Source: an uncultured Maribacter sp.
Lineage (GTDB): Bacteria; Bacteroidota; Bacteroidia; Flavobacteriales; Flavobacteriaceae
DNA length: 64,000 bases
Assembly: GCA_947493885.1 (NCBI GenBank)
Contig: CANLTE010000010.1
Location: 1-64,000 of the forward strand
Reading direction: 5' to 3'
Within the stretch, counting starts at the first letter, position 1; each line of letters starts with the position of its first letter. Shown piece after piece: positions 18,801 through 26,767 of this stretch. A program made the position numbers and the translations under genes. A model generated the notes under the pieces. That model was not told the DNA's origin. It did not search any database and saw nothing but the letters and a program-made list of their open reading frames with translations.

Positions 18801-21513
18801 TAATATAAATGTAACCGATTTTAACGGTGTTTATGACTATTGGGTGTATGACGCAAGTGACCCAGGCTTTACAACAGGTACATTTGGTGCTGTTGTAGCA
18901 GGAAATTCTACTGGTACTATTGACATGGTAACTGATGGAAATCCTTTTATAATTACTGGTTTACCTGCAGGTAGCTTAAGAGTAGTGATTAGAGAGCAAG
19001 GAATGACAGTTTCTGGTTGTAATGTATTCAGTGATGTTGCAGTAATTGGATCTCCAAATGGACCATTGATGATTTCGGATGTTACTACAGAACCTGTTGG
19101 CTGTTCCAACGACTTGGGAGAAATTACTGTTACAGCTAGTGGAGGATGGGAAAATGCTCCTTATCAATACGTGTTAGAAATAGAAAACCCATTAGGTAGT
19201 GGAACGTTTGTTCTTCATACACCTGTAGGAGGTTTGAATACCTTCAGCGGTTTAGCTTCCGGTAATTATAGAGTAACCGTTACGGATTCAGAAGGTTGCC
19301 CAGTAACACAAGAAATTTTGTTAGACCCAACTCCGGTAATTAATGCAGAGGCAATGATTGTAAGGCAATTAGAGTGCCCTAGCGGTAACGATGCAATTAT
19401 TCAAGCAGTGGAACCTGGTACTACAACTCCTGGAGCGGTTGGAGGGGTAACTGGTGCAGGTTATCAGTATCGTTTATTAACGTTAAATGGTAACGATAAT
19501 ACAAACATTGCTAACACTACAGGTTTACAAAATGACCCAGCATTTGTTGGTTCAGCAGGAACCGGTGTTATTGAGGCAGGTTGGTACGCTATTGAAATTG
19601 TATCAACATTAAATTGTTCTTTTGTAACAGCGCCGATAGAAGTTATTCCGCCATTACCAATTAACCCAAGATTAATTCAGACGGCAGTACCTGCTTGTGG
19701 AAACGATGCAACCATGAAGATTGAACTAGGAACTTCTGCAGAAGCAGGAGCGACTTATGAATATAGAAATTATTTATCAGCTGACCCTTGGTTACCAATG
19801 ACGTATCAAGGAGGAACAGCAGAAGAAAACATAATCGGAACTGTAGGTCAAGCGTACAGATATGAAGTTAGAAAAGTTGGAGATTTAAGTTCTTGTGAAC
19901 CCATAGCTACCAATGGTATTACCATAACAGATGCAGATCCTTTGGATTTAGATGTGAACTCTCCAACATTTGATGTTACTTGTGCTTATGAAGTTGATGG
20001 TAGAATTGAAGCTCAAGTAGAGGGAGGGACAGGTGTCTATGAGTTTAGAATATATGATACTAATCCAGGTACCGATGCTTTTGCTGCAGAAGTATTACCA
20101 ACGTATCAAAATAGGCCATATCAAAGTACAGGTACTTTTGAAGATTTAGAAGACGGTTCGTATTGGATATCCGTGATTAGTAGATTGGATTGTGGAGAGA
20201 TTGAAGGTCCGTTTGTAATTGCACCAGCTGAACCAGTTATAATAGCTGATAGTTCAACACCAGTTACTTGTAATGGAGAAGAAGATGGTACGATAACAAT
20301 GACAGTTACAAGTCCTGCTTCTGGATTGGTTAAATTTGCTATAGAGCCAAATTTAAGTGAATTAGTTACGGATCCAGATAACCCAACTACCTATACGTTC
20401 ACGGACTTGGCAGCTGGAACATATACAGTACTTGCTCAAGACGCAGAAGGGTGTCCGCAAACATTCTCCGTTACTGTTGGAGAACCTGATCCAATTATTG
20501 CAGGTAATCCTCAGGTGGTAGATGAAACATGTATTGGTGATGCTGATGGTGAAGCGCAGTTGACAGTAACTGGTGGAACTCCATTTTTTGATACTGTTAC
20601 GTTATCACAATATTATGAGACACGATTAGTAGGACCAAATTCTGATGGTACTGAGGTATTTGTTAGAAATGATGCCTTAACTTTTACGGGGTTAGAAGGA
20701 GGAAATACATATATCGTTCAAATAAGAGACGCTAGTGACTGTGAAACAACGGCTTTAATTCCAGTGGGAATAGGAGTCGATTTAACTGCTGAACCAATGA
20801 TAGAATATGGCTGTACAGGCGTTTTCCCAAATAGTACAACCACTATTCAAATGCAAGAAACCAGCTTGTTACCAGATTTATTGTTTGCATTGAATCCAAT
20901 AGATCCAACGGATGCAATAACTGCCTTGGCGGATACTACTTTTACTTGGGGTGATTTACCTGCGGGTGACCATACTGTATATATATATCATACAAATGGA
21001 TGTACAAATTTTGTTGATTTTACTATTGATGCTTATAGTCAACTTACTTTAGATGCTGTAAAAACAGGCCCAGATGAGTTAACTGCGACGGCTACTGGTG
21101 GTTATGGAAATTATGAGTTTTTCTTTAATGGAGAATCTTATGGTGATGAGTTTATATTTACTACCAATCAAAGTATGACCGTTAATGTTGAGGTTGTAGA
21201 TGAAAGAGGTTGTAGAGCTGTGGCAGCCATTCCGTTTGAATTTACAGGAATGTTGGAGTTTCCTGAGTTTATGACTCCAAATGGAGATGGACAAAATGAT
21301 GAGTGGGCGCCAAGTAATAGAAGGTTTTTCCCAAGTATTGAGGTGAAAATATATGATAGGTATGGTAGAGTGGTGGCAGAACTTAACGATGTTACTTACT
21401 GGGATGGAAAGTATGAAGGTACTGAGTTACCATCTGGTGATTATTGGTATGAGGTGAATGCCAATGATAAAAGTAAATTTAGATATGTGGGTCACTTCAC
21501 ATTATACAGATAA
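12889..21513 (+). CDS. Giant SprB-like repeat adhesin with T9SS type B sorting domain
   Basis: A 2874-residue secreted protein. Residues 1-30 are a hydrophobic signal segment. From about 190 to 2780 there are roughly 25-30 beta-rich modules of 85-100 residues. Most carry one Cys near the start (patterns such as SCFGAIDGAININV or TCNGEEDGTITMTV) and one near the end (VTDSEGC, VVDARGC, AIDANGC), suggesting a disulfide per module. These match SprB-type repeats. The last 90 residues (FMTPNGDGQNDEW, then YDRYGRVVAEL, WDGKYEGTELPSGDYWYEV) are the type B C-terminal domain recognised by the type IX secretion system. It is expected on the cell surface as a gliding or attachment adhesin. No SprF/PorP-type partner gene is adjacent. 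Confidence 0.88.
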   Translation: MLSKKTRYIRYAVLLIVLTVVYTSSIANTPVRSFFEEVTTTIKSKVFAVDNNSTAKKVSTSIKDTKNEFSETLAPAPMFATIIQGADDAVDCSINGFTIAQFFLCGDADDRTLSLAGGPYGSVSWQQMTACTPDTNVDCPDTNAGCYTQVSTDQTFNLDASTISTTEGAEFRVVVDGTPYYIEVTKSTIDLSYLKTDFICNNPGRIELTGLPNNYEFRIKLESDPAFPPTFQSSSVFDNLQPGRYEIETRLDIGGDVCIYRYPVIEILQEDLTINVTFTDALCSGDAGSISVEALPANVGPYVFTLLDENGAEIEFTSTIASNTHTFTTVSAGTYSVQVETNECKEDIPNGIAAPTQDRDTSGNPITIGNGLNPIAIETNTNGESFGCATITSVDIDVTVTGGSGPFSYTVDDGGNSGGTFASSSVYTVTSPGTYTFTVTDSAGCTETKSEYVAILSPPNVTATNRDGTCTNGGGRIDFIVVDSQGFNLEFRTSSGDPWSSSMQLPVPDGSYPDVQVRYFQGGFSCILDLPTVTVNSEAGLSASASRAQDYACNNGGGIIDFNPLLTIGGSGTGYEYSIDNVTYQTGTSFTGLAPGTYVPYVRDDAGCRQPLIAITISQPEAPSAIDFVQDQLNCATGTSRVTVNVTSGVAITQYAITSPITVTQGSNVFAGLNLDTSYQFEVTDANGCIYPASFTTGGFSTIRARVKSGGDRRVCPGDTDGNGAFLVDGFGVDYDYTVTGPATSLSGTSSGSEIPVPNIGVGTYTIVVTDNETNCTDTISFDIEEPTTPLALTTTVTDMSCQNNNIGRVRANPVAGSGFGGYSYQLEWPSGTIQGPKSGRTFGNLTETGSYTLTIIDSEGCTETESFTLSQVDAPTISLVSADLCFSPTNDGEITVSSTAGTAALGTHQYRIGNSGTLQGSPIFSNLVPGTYNIQVVDGNNCTDELTVIVPLQIQVNLDLVSDISCGGDGQMRINISEGDISSLASTSYTIYKDGVAVTGHIGNALPSASFLYTVPYGEHGDYTVEVIDNNTCSNTSAPLTYAEPTNIAATERIVGPSCGDTNSGFVEIIPTVSSGIPPFETVLAPASYGLIADPNDPDPAAINIYDFSSQTIYSGLAAGNYEYIVKDSRDCITGIIPITITDDLTGSPVVALTPIDATCSATGEISGGVTVDVTPGSPNYTIRIEDLFGGLLVERTNVAPGDLPLTINDTSLVPGNYQVAVVDARGCIDIQPLTIGTASLDIIPTYPPPPITCTPGGTTVCVDIVGGTLPLNYEIRLVEDPVAAWQTPNNPPSNHCFTGLLFGVSYTVEVQDVNTGCTYQEVITLPDGPGMDVGLSIDDVTCRSGNVGLNYTITTGTAPFDIIITNLDTGTEVYNVTGSTDFTLATDLSVPSGRYGISVEDAAGCSDGAEAVATLNLPRVDVIENVNANCNALGQLTVRGSGGDGGPYVYAFLPAGSTPVPSDFSDARTVSLPGSLAPGTDYDIWVRDGRGCDFMTSAAVVQLDPNLPAPTISVNNQCDVTTPVGGFTITIEMPGNIDTPTFTLNGDSQTPVYTPGVPTQAIFTVNNIGTYPIHVIDANGCDVDDVAEVYQVLSASGGFGANEPTCTDADGTITITANGGSGDFDFELQTSGGTTITNNATGIFTGLAWGNYQVLVTDNLVDDGTTNCEFLVDGIISAAPTQPVIDDIGQSDMSCNGVVDGSISVALVTGTDIDGIREHNLYVGSLPLPGGATPVATQINGTFTGLGANTYVVEVVTDKGCIDQEEFTIVNPPLFEISWPAVTFACETGTNRFSTATISTVIDNPGNGAPYGYKLDPADSYQSSGDFEIVDNGSSQTITVYAIDANGCESQFTRTIDPPSTVSGLITQVSPMDCENPERITIDVTGTTNFTIEDQGSSVAFVPNVVQTSGTSVTFDLPFAVGEYRLQINDAGGCTYPIAAYTVVQPVLPSVTISEAEPISCFGAIDGAININVTDFNGVYDYWVYDASDPGFTTGTFGAVVAGNSTGTIDMVTDGNPFIITGLPAGSLRVVIREQGMTVSGCNVFSDVAVIGSPNGPLMISDVTTEPVGCSNDLGEITVTASGGWENAPYQYVLEIENPLGSGTFVLHTPVGGLNTFSGLASGNYRVTVTDSEGCPVTQEILLDPTPVINAEAMIVRQLECPSGNDAIIQAVEPGTTTPGAVGGVTGAGYQYRLLTLNGNDNTNIANTTGLQNDPAFVGSAGTGVIEAGWYAIEIVSTLNCSFVTAPIEVIPPLPINPRLIQTAVPACGNDATMKIELGTSAEAGATYEYRNYLSADPWLPMTYQGGTAEENIIGTVGQAYRYEVRKVGDLSSCEPIATNGITITDADPLDLDVNSPTFDVTCAYEVDGRIEAQVEGGTGVYEFRIYDTNPGTDAFAAEVLPTYQNRPYQSTGTFEDLEDGSYWISVISRLDCGEIEGPFVIAPAEPVIIADSSTPVTCNGEEDGTITMTVTSPASGLVKFAIEPNLSELVTDPDNPTTYTFTDLAAGTYTVLAQDAEGCPQTFSVTVGEPDPIIAGNPQVVDETCIGDADGEAQLTVTGGTPFFDTVTLSQYYETRLVGPNSDGTEVFVRNDALTFTGLEGGNTYIVQIRDASDCETTALIPVGIGVDLTAEPMIEYGCTGVFPNSTTTIQMQETSLLPDLLFALNPIDPTDAITALADTTFTWGDLPAGDHTVYIYHTNGCTNFVDFTIDAYSQLTLDAVKTGPDELTATATGGYGNYEFFFNGESYGDEFIFTTNQSMTVNVEVVDERGCRAVAAIPFEFTGMLEFPEFMTPNGDGQNDEWAPSNRRFFPSIEVKIYDRYGRVVAELNDVTYWDGKYEGTELPSGDYWYEVNANDKSKFRYVGHFTLYR

Positions 21514-21516
21514 ATT

Positions 21517-21541
21517 AAAAAGGCGCTTTTTGCGCCTTTTT
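21517..21541. terminator. Bidirectional intrinsic terminator
   Basis: AAAAAGGCGC, loop TTTTT and GCGCCTTTTT form a 10-bp stem with A- and T-runs on both sides, 3 nt after the adhesin stop. It can serve both strands of a convergent pair. The last bases coincide with the stop codon (21541-21543) of the minus-strand methyltransferase gene. Confidence 0.9.
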
Positions 21542-22719
21542 TATATTCTCTCGCATTTAATAACCACACGTTGATTTTCTGAGTTTGTTGTGAAGAAAAG
21601 ATAAATATCTCCACCATCACTTATTTTTAGGGTTTTACGAATTTCGACAACGCTTATAGGGAAATTTCTTGAAATTACATTTGCTTTTTTTATACCCATT
21701 TTTTTTACTGCTTTTTTGTTATACAGCAATACTTCTTCAATTTTAAAGGTTTTTCCAGTAAAATCTACCAAATGTTTAGAGGTGTATAGGTGTGTATGTT
21801 GATGTAATTTAAAAAGTTGAAGTTTGTTTGTAATAATTTTAAAACCTCCGGATTTTAAGATAGCAGCATTTGGTTCATACAAATATTCTAAAGGATTTGA
21901 TAATTCAGTTTTGGCGTTTTTTTCTTCTGACAAAACAAACTCAAACAACTCTTTTTTGGTTTTTTTAAAGTTCATGGTTTTAATTTGAGTTTCCCCAGAG
22001 AAGTTTTTTTGAATAATCCATAGCAATTCTTTAACGTCATTTTCAACAGCTACAACATGAATTTCTTTAACAGAATGAAGTTCTTTTAGTCCTGCTGAAA
22101 TATCTAAAAGAGGAGCAGTTTTTATTAAAATATTATCCGAATATTTTAGGAGGATATCTAAATTTTCAGGAATGTTTGGTTCACAATCTGAGAGTAAAAA
22201 TACCTTGCCTTTTGTATCACTTCTTCGAGATGGATCTGCGTAGATTGCGCCAAAACTTTGGCTTGTGTTTTTTAAGAAATCAATGCCATTTCCAGATACG
22301 GTTTTTATATTTTTTACATCTAAAATTTGATAATTATGTGAAGCTATTTTGGAAAGATTTTCGTTCTTTTCACAATGCCAAATTTGACTAGAATATTTGC
22401 TGAAAAAATAGCTATCAACACCAAACCCTCCGGTGAGGTCAATAAGTGTTTTTTTTGTTAAAATTTTAGCTTTGTATTCAGCGGTTACTTCAGAAGAGGT
22501 TTGTTCAATATTTAGCTTGTTGGGGTAATAAATGTTTGATGTGTTATACCATGTAGGGAGTTTTTTTTTGCATTTTTTTTTGGCTTCTATTTGTTCAACA
22601 AGTTCCTTAGTAGAAATATTGGGAAAAGGAGCTTTTTTTAATAAAACTGACATGATGTCAGTGTTTAGTTTTTTTTGTATAAAATTCTGTACACCAGTAT
22701 TTAGTATGTTTTTATTCAA
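21541..22719 (-). CDS. Class I SAM-dependent methyltransferase with THUMP-like domain
   Basis: A 392-residue cytoplasmic protein. The Rossmann methyltransferase motif I is LIDLTGGFGVDSYFFSK near residue 95 and YADPSRRSDTKGK near 178 is the motif IV-like catalytic segment. The C-terminal 90 residues look like the ferredoxin-like THUMP-like domain seen in the PG_1098 family of Bacteroidota. RNA is the likely substrate, but the modified base is unknown. The stop codon lies inside the terminator stem shared with the adhesin gene. It follows the AI-2E-type transporter gene by 7 bp on the same strand. Confidence 0.75.
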   Translation of the reverse strand: MNKNILNTGVQNFIQKKLNTDIMSVLLKKAPFPNISTKELVEQIEAKKKCKKKLPTWYNTSNIYYPNKLNIEQTSSEVTAEYKAKILTKKTLIDLTGGFGVDSYFFSKYSSQIWHCEKNENLSKIASHNYQILDVKNIKTVSGNGIDFLKNTSQSFGAIYADPSRRSDTKGKVFLLSDCEPNIPENLDILLKYSDNILIKTAPLLDISAGLKELHSVKEIHVVAVENDVKELLWIIQKNFSGETQIKTMNFKKTKKELFEFVLSEEKNAKTELSNPLEYLYEPNAAILKSGGFKIITNKLQLFKLHQHTHLYTSKHLVDFTGKTFKIEEVLLYNKKAVKKMGIKKANVISRNFPISVVEIRKTLKISDGGDIYLFFTTNSENQRVVIKCERI

Positions 22720-22726
22720 AGTAAAG

Positions 22727-23827
22727 CTATAGATTTTCAGTAAGAGATTTTACTATCTTGTTTTCTGATAAAAATTCCTTCAAAATCACTTTTATAACGG
22801 TGTAACCAGGCACGGCAACTATCATTCCTAGTACTCCAAAAAGTAAACCAGCAATAATAATAATAAGAAAAATTTCAAGAGGATGAGACTTAACACTATT
22901 GGAAAAAATTAAAGGTTGTGACACAAAATTATCAACCAATTGACCAATCGCTAAACCTATTAAAACATAACCGGATTTTGGCAAAATTACGGTACTAAAA
23001 TCTGCTCCTAAATTGCTTGTCATGGTAAGTGTAATCATGATAATTCCTCCAATGATTGGACCTACATACGGAATGATATTAAATAGCGCACATAAGAATG
23101 CAATTACAACTGCATTTTCAATTCCGATTATGAGTAATGCAATTGTGTAGATTACAAATAAAACAAAAATTTGAAGTAGTAATCCAACGAAATATCTGGA
23201 TAGTAAATTGTTGATTTTTTCGATAGAATTAACGGTTCCTGTTTCCTTGTTTGAAGGAACAAAAATGAGTAGCCCATTTTGAAACATTTTACTGTCTTTT
23301 AGAAAAAAGAACGAAATAAATAATACTGAAAAAAGTCCTATACTTACCGAACTTAAAATGTCTAAAAACGAATTTAAAAAATTAGGAATAAAGTCAACAT
23401 TAACTCCAGCAAGAATATTTTTTTCTAGGTTTGCTTCCTCAATGGCTTCATTAACTACTTGAGCAGAATCGCCAAAGTAATCCATAATTTCAGAGTAAAG
23501 CGTATTTAAATTCGCTTGAAGCTCATTAATGTTGAGTAAGGATAAGTTTTTACCTTGTTCTGATAATAAAGGAATAAAAAGCGCTATTAAGCCTGCAATC
23601 AAGCCTATCATTAATAGCATTGTTGCTACAACGGCTATTGTGTTGGGAAACTTTAGTTTTCTTCTTAGAAAAAGTACAATAGGTCTTCCAATAAGTGCAA
23701 TTACTGCCGCTATGGCTAAATACGCCAAAACAGATTGAATTTTGTAGAGAAAAAATAGCACTAAAGCTATACCTATTAAAATTCCTACAGCACGTAAAAT
23801 TCCATTAGAAATGCTTTTTGACGTCAT
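22727..23827 (-). CDS. AI-2E family (PerM/TqsA-like) membrane transporter
   Basis: A 366-residue inner-membrane protein with about eight hydrophobic helices. The arrangement is typical of the AI-2 exporter superfamily: paired N-terminal helices, a soluble part around residues 80-140, then FNIIPYVGPIIGGI near 240 and a C-terminal LFGVLGMIVAVPGY. Members export autoinducer-2 or act in sodium/proton antiport or permease roles. Nothing in the sequence fixes the substrate. It lies 3 bp after the DUF4159 gene. Confidence 0.85.
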   Translation of the reverse strand: MTSKSISNGILRAVGILIGIALVLFFLYKIQSVLAYLAIAAVIALIGRPIVLFLRRKLKFPNTIAVVATMLLMIGLIAGLIALFIPLLSEQGKNLSLLNINELQANLNTLYSEIMDYFGDSAQVVNEAIEEANLEKNILAGVNVDFIPNFLNSFLDILSSVSIGLFSVLFISFFFLKDSKMFQNGLLIFVPSNKETGTVNSIEKINNLLSRYFVGLLLQIFVLFVIYTIALLIIGIENAVVIAFLCALFNIIPYVGPIIGGIIMITLTMTSNLGADFSTVILPKSGYVLIGLAIGQLVDNFVSQPLIFSNSVKSHPLEIFLIIIIAGLLFGVLGMIVAVPGYTVIKVILKEFLSENKIVKSLTENL

Positions 23828-23830
23828 TTT

Positions 23831-24481
23831 TTAGTTTTTAAAAACATATGATACAATGTTAGCCCCCATTTGCAATGCTTTTTTTCTTATTTCAGGAGGG
23901 TTGTTGTGTACTGCTGGGTCTTCCCATCCGTCACCTAAATCGCATTCGTAGGTAAAAAGTAAGATGAGTCTATCTTCATGAAAATAACCAAGAGCTTGAG
24001 GTCGTTTTCCATTATGCTCATGTATTTTGGGTAAACCTTCTGGAAATTGGTATTCTTGTTTAAAAATAGCGTGATTAGCTCCCAGCTCCTCAAGTTTTTT
24101 ATCTGGAAATATTTTTAATAGTTCCTTTTTTAAATAAGGCTCCATTCCAAAATTGTCATCAATGTGCAGAAAACCACCAGAGAGTAAATATGTCCTTAAA
24201 TTAGTTGCTTCTATTTCTGAAAAAACAACATTTCCGTGTCCCGTCATATATAAGAAAGGGTATTGAAAAATGCCAGAATCGTTTGCCTCAACAGTAGCTG
24301 GTTTGCTTTTTATTGTGGTGTTAATGTTATTGTTACAATAGGAGATAAGGTTAGGTAACCCTGTAGGATTTGCATACCAATCGCCACCACCAGAATATTT
24401 TAAAACTGCTATTTCCTGACTAAAAAGAACAAAAGAAAAGCAACTTAATGTTATTGAAAACCAAATGTGGGCTTGTTTCAT
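23831..24481 (-). CDS. DUF4159 domain-containing secreted protein
   Basis: A 216-residue protein with a signal peptide ending near FSQEIAV. The body is the DUF4159 fold: VLKYSGGGDWYANP, YMTGHGNVVFS, LRTYLLSGGFLHIDDNFG and LFTYECDLGDGWED. The family resembles glutamine-amidotransferase-like alpha/beta domains and is common in Bacteroidota and Planctomycetes, with no established function. The position between the AI-2E transporter and RsmE genes gives no strong clue. Confidence 0.8.
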   Translation of the reverse strand: MKQAHIWFSITLSCFSFVLFSQEIAVLKYSGGGDWYANPTGLPNLISYCNNNINTTIKSKPATVEANDSGIFQYPFLYMTGHGNVVFSEIEATNLRTYLLSGGFLHIDDNFGMEPYLKKELLKIFPDKKLEELGANHAIFKQEYQFPEGLPKIHEHNGKRPQALGYFHEDRLILLFTYECDLGDGWEDPAVHNNPPEIRKKALQMGANIVSYVFKN

Positions 24482-24579
24482 AAATTATAATATACTGATG
24501 CAATCAAATTTACATATAATTTAATTCCAATAAAATCTTGATAGTGGTATTTAAGATAGGTTGGTTGTTACAAAAGGTT

Positions 24580-25287
24580 TTAGCTGTTATTAATTAGGGC
24601 GATAGTAGTACAAGCGTAAATAGCAGCTGTTTCCGTACGCAATCTATTACGACCTAATGAAACGGGTAAAAACCCTTTTTCATAAGCAGATTTAATTTCG
24701 CTTGTTGAGAAGTCTCCTTCAGGACCAATTAAAATAGTAATGTCTTTATCAGCAGCAGCTTTTCGTTTGAGCTCTACTTTTTCCTCCTTTTCGCAATGAC
24801 CAATAAATAAAAGCCCTTCGTGTTTTTGGTCTAGGTATTCTTTTAGAGAAACTGGTGGGTTTAATTTGGGTAGGTATGTTTGTAATGATTGCTTCATGGC
24901 TGATTGTATCACCTTTTGCAATCTTTCTTGTTTTATTATTTTTCGTTCGGATCTTTCACAAATAATAGGAGTAATTTCATTCACGCCAATTTCTGTAGCT
25001 TTTTCTAAAAACCACTCAAAACGGTCATTGTTTTTGGTTGGAGCAACTGCCAAATGAAGCCAATATTTTGTTTGATGTTTTTTAGTTTCGTTAGTAATCT
25101 GAACCTTACATTTTTTTGGGTCGGCAATTATAATTTTAGTTTCGTAAAGGATGCCTTTTCCGTTTGTAACAAAAAGTACGTCATTTTCTTTCTTACGAAG
25201 TACGCGAATAATATGCTTGCTCTCTTCTTGTGGAAAAACAAATTGAGCGGCACTGCTATCTAAATTTGGATTATAAAAAAGCTGCAT
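24580..25287 (-). CDS. rsmE: 16S rRNA (uracil(1498)-N(3))-methyltransferase
   Basis: A 235-residue SPOUT-fold enzyme that methylates U1498 of 16S rRNA with SAM. It has an N-terminal PUA-like segment (HIIRVLRKKENDVLFVTNGKG) and a C-terminal trefoil knot with LIGPEGDFSTSEI near residue 183 and SLGRNRLRTETAA near 210. Length is normal. It is followed on the same strand by nothing close (98-bp gap to DUF4159) and preceded by the TfoX-like gene 6 bp away. Confidence 0.95.
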   Translation of the reverse strand: MQLFYNPNLDSSAAQFVFPQEESKHIIRVLRKKENDVLFVTNGKGILYETKIIIADPKKCKVQITNETKKHQTKYWLHLAVAPTKNNDRFEWFLEKATEIGVNEITPIICERSERKIIKQERLQKVIQSAMKQSLQTYLPKLNPPVSLKEYLDQKHEGLLFIGHCEKEEKVELKRKAAADKDITILIGPEGDFSTSEIKSAYEKGFLPVSLGRNRLRTETAAIYACTTIALINNS

Positions 25288-25293
25288 ATTATA

Positions 25294-25644
25294 TTATTTG
25301 GAGTTTTTAGATTTGTTTTGTGCGTGCTCAATTCCAAGTTCAATCCATTCTTGTAATTGTTCTTCGGTTTCAAATCCTTCTGGAGAAACATATATAAACT
25401 CTTTCATTGGTTTTTTTGTAAAATCCATTGGTCTAACGAATTCATTTTTTAAAATGACATCCATTTTGTCTCTAATAACACGAACCGCCAAATCATCTTT
25501 AATAATTCCAACCGTCATTTTTCCTTTGTAGAGAAATGATAATCCGCCAAACATTTTTTTCTTGATGATATTATCTTTTATATCTTTTGGAAAAGTGTTC
25601 AACGAAAAATCTATGCGTTGTTCAATATTGGAATTATAAGACAT
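25294..25644 (-). CDS. TfoX/Sxy N-terminal domain protein
   Basis: A 116-residue protein made only of the TfoX N-terminal domain: KKMFGGLSFLYKGKMTVGI followed by DLAVRVI and a PMDFTKKPMKEFIYV segment. It lacks the C-terminal helix-hairpin-helix domain of the gammaproteobacterial competence regulator, so a competence role should not be assumed. It lies between tsaD and rsmE in a same-strand housekeeping run. Confidence 0.85.
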   Translation of the reverse strand: MSYNSNIEQRIDFSLNTFPKDIKDNIIKKKMFGGLSFLYKGKMTVGIIKDDLAVRVIRDKMDVILKNEFVRPMDFTKKPMKEFIYVSPEGFETEEQLQEWIELGIEHAQNKSKNSK

Positions 25645-25659
25645 GGTGAGTGGTTTAGG

Positions 25660-26682
25660 TTAAATAACGTATCTTGCCTTTGCTGTAATGCTTTGATTTG
25701 AAAATTGTTGTTCCAGGTATTTTAAATAACCAACAATTCCAATCATTGCGGCATTATCCGTACAATACTCAAATTTAGGAATAAATGTTTTCCATTGGTG
25801 AGAACTTTCCATTTGTTTCAGCTTAGTTCTAATACCACTATTTGCAGACACACCTCCTCCGATAGCTACTTGTTTTATTTCAGTTTGTTTAACAGCTTTT
25901 TTTAGTTTATCTGTTAATATTTGAATAATGGTGTGTTGTATTGAAGCACAGATATCATTAATGTTTTTGGTAATAAAATCTGGGTCTTTTTGCGTTTCTC
26001 TTTGAATAAAGTAAAGGATACTGGTTTTAAGTCCACTAAAACTAAAATTTACACCTTCTACTTTTGGTTTCGGAAAGGGAAATTTTTTAGGATTTCCTAA
26101 AGCTGCATATTTGTCAATTAATGGTCCTCCAGGATACGGTAATCCAAGTAATTTCGCGCTTTTGTCAAAGGCTTCTCCTACGGCGTCATCCAGAGTCTCT
26201 CCTAAAATTTTCATATCAAAATAATTAGAAACCTTAACAATTTGGGTGTGTCCACCACTAATAGTCATTGCTAAGAATGGAAACTCAGGAGCGTTTTGTG
26301 CATCATCCTTAATAAAATGTGCCAAAATGTGCGCTTGCATGTGATTTACCTCTATCAAAGGAATGTTTAATCCTAATGATAGCGATTTTGCAAAAGATGT
26401 GCCAACTAATAACGACCCCATAAGGCCTGGTCCTCGTGTAAAAGCTATGGCTGATAACTGTTTTTTATCGATATTTGCCTTAGCTAAAGCTTGGTGAGCA
26501 ACAGGAACAATATTTTGCTGGTGTGCACGTGAAGCAAGCTCAGGAACAACACCGCCATATTCCTCATGAATTTTTTGAGTGGCGACAATGTTGCTTAGAA
26601 CACGATTGTTATGTAAAACGGCAGCTGAAGTATCATCGCACGATGATTCTATAGCAAGAATATAAACATTTTCATTTTTCAT
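25660..26682 (-). CDS. tsaD: tRNA N6-adenosine threonylcarbamoyltransferase
   Basis: A 340-residue enzyme of the Kae1/TsaD family that transfers the threonylcarbamoyl group to A37 of ANN-decoding tRNAs. The metal-binding HMQAH motif lies near residue 110, with SSCDDTSAAV at the N-terminus, TRGPGLMGSLLVG near 80 and ISGGHTQI near 135. I take the ATG at 26680-26682 (MKNENVYILAIESS). The frame is open for 53 more codons upstream, but that extension is unlike the family and overlaps the divergent tamB gene. Length with this start is normal. Confidence 0.95.
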   Translation of the reverse strand: MKNENVYILAIESSCDDTSAAVLHNNRVLSNIVATQKIHEEYGGVVPELASRAHQQNIVPVAHQALAKANIDKKQLSAIAFTRGPGLMGSLLVGTSFAKSLSLGLNIPLIEVNHMQAHILAHFIKDDAQNAPEFPFLAMTISGGHTQIVKVSNYFDMKILGETLDDAVGEAFDKSAKLLGLPYPGGPLIDKYAALGNPKKFPFPKPKVEGVNFSFSGLKTSILYFIQRETQKDPDFITKNINDICASIQHTIIQILTDKLKKAVKQTEIKQVAIGGGVSANSGIRTKLKQMESSHQWKTFIPKFEYCTDNAAMIGIVGYLKYLEQQFSNQSITAKARYVI

Positions 26683-26767
26683 CCTAATTTTGGAATAAAA
26701 ATTGGAACACAAAGGTAAAACATAAGGCACTATCAAAAAATTAAAAAAAATACTGGTTAGAACTCTT

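Noticed and set aside
13400-21200. Possible CRISPR-like or DNA-level tandem repeats in the adhesin gene
   Set aside because: Modules are similar only at protein level. No near-identical DNA repeats with spacers are seen.
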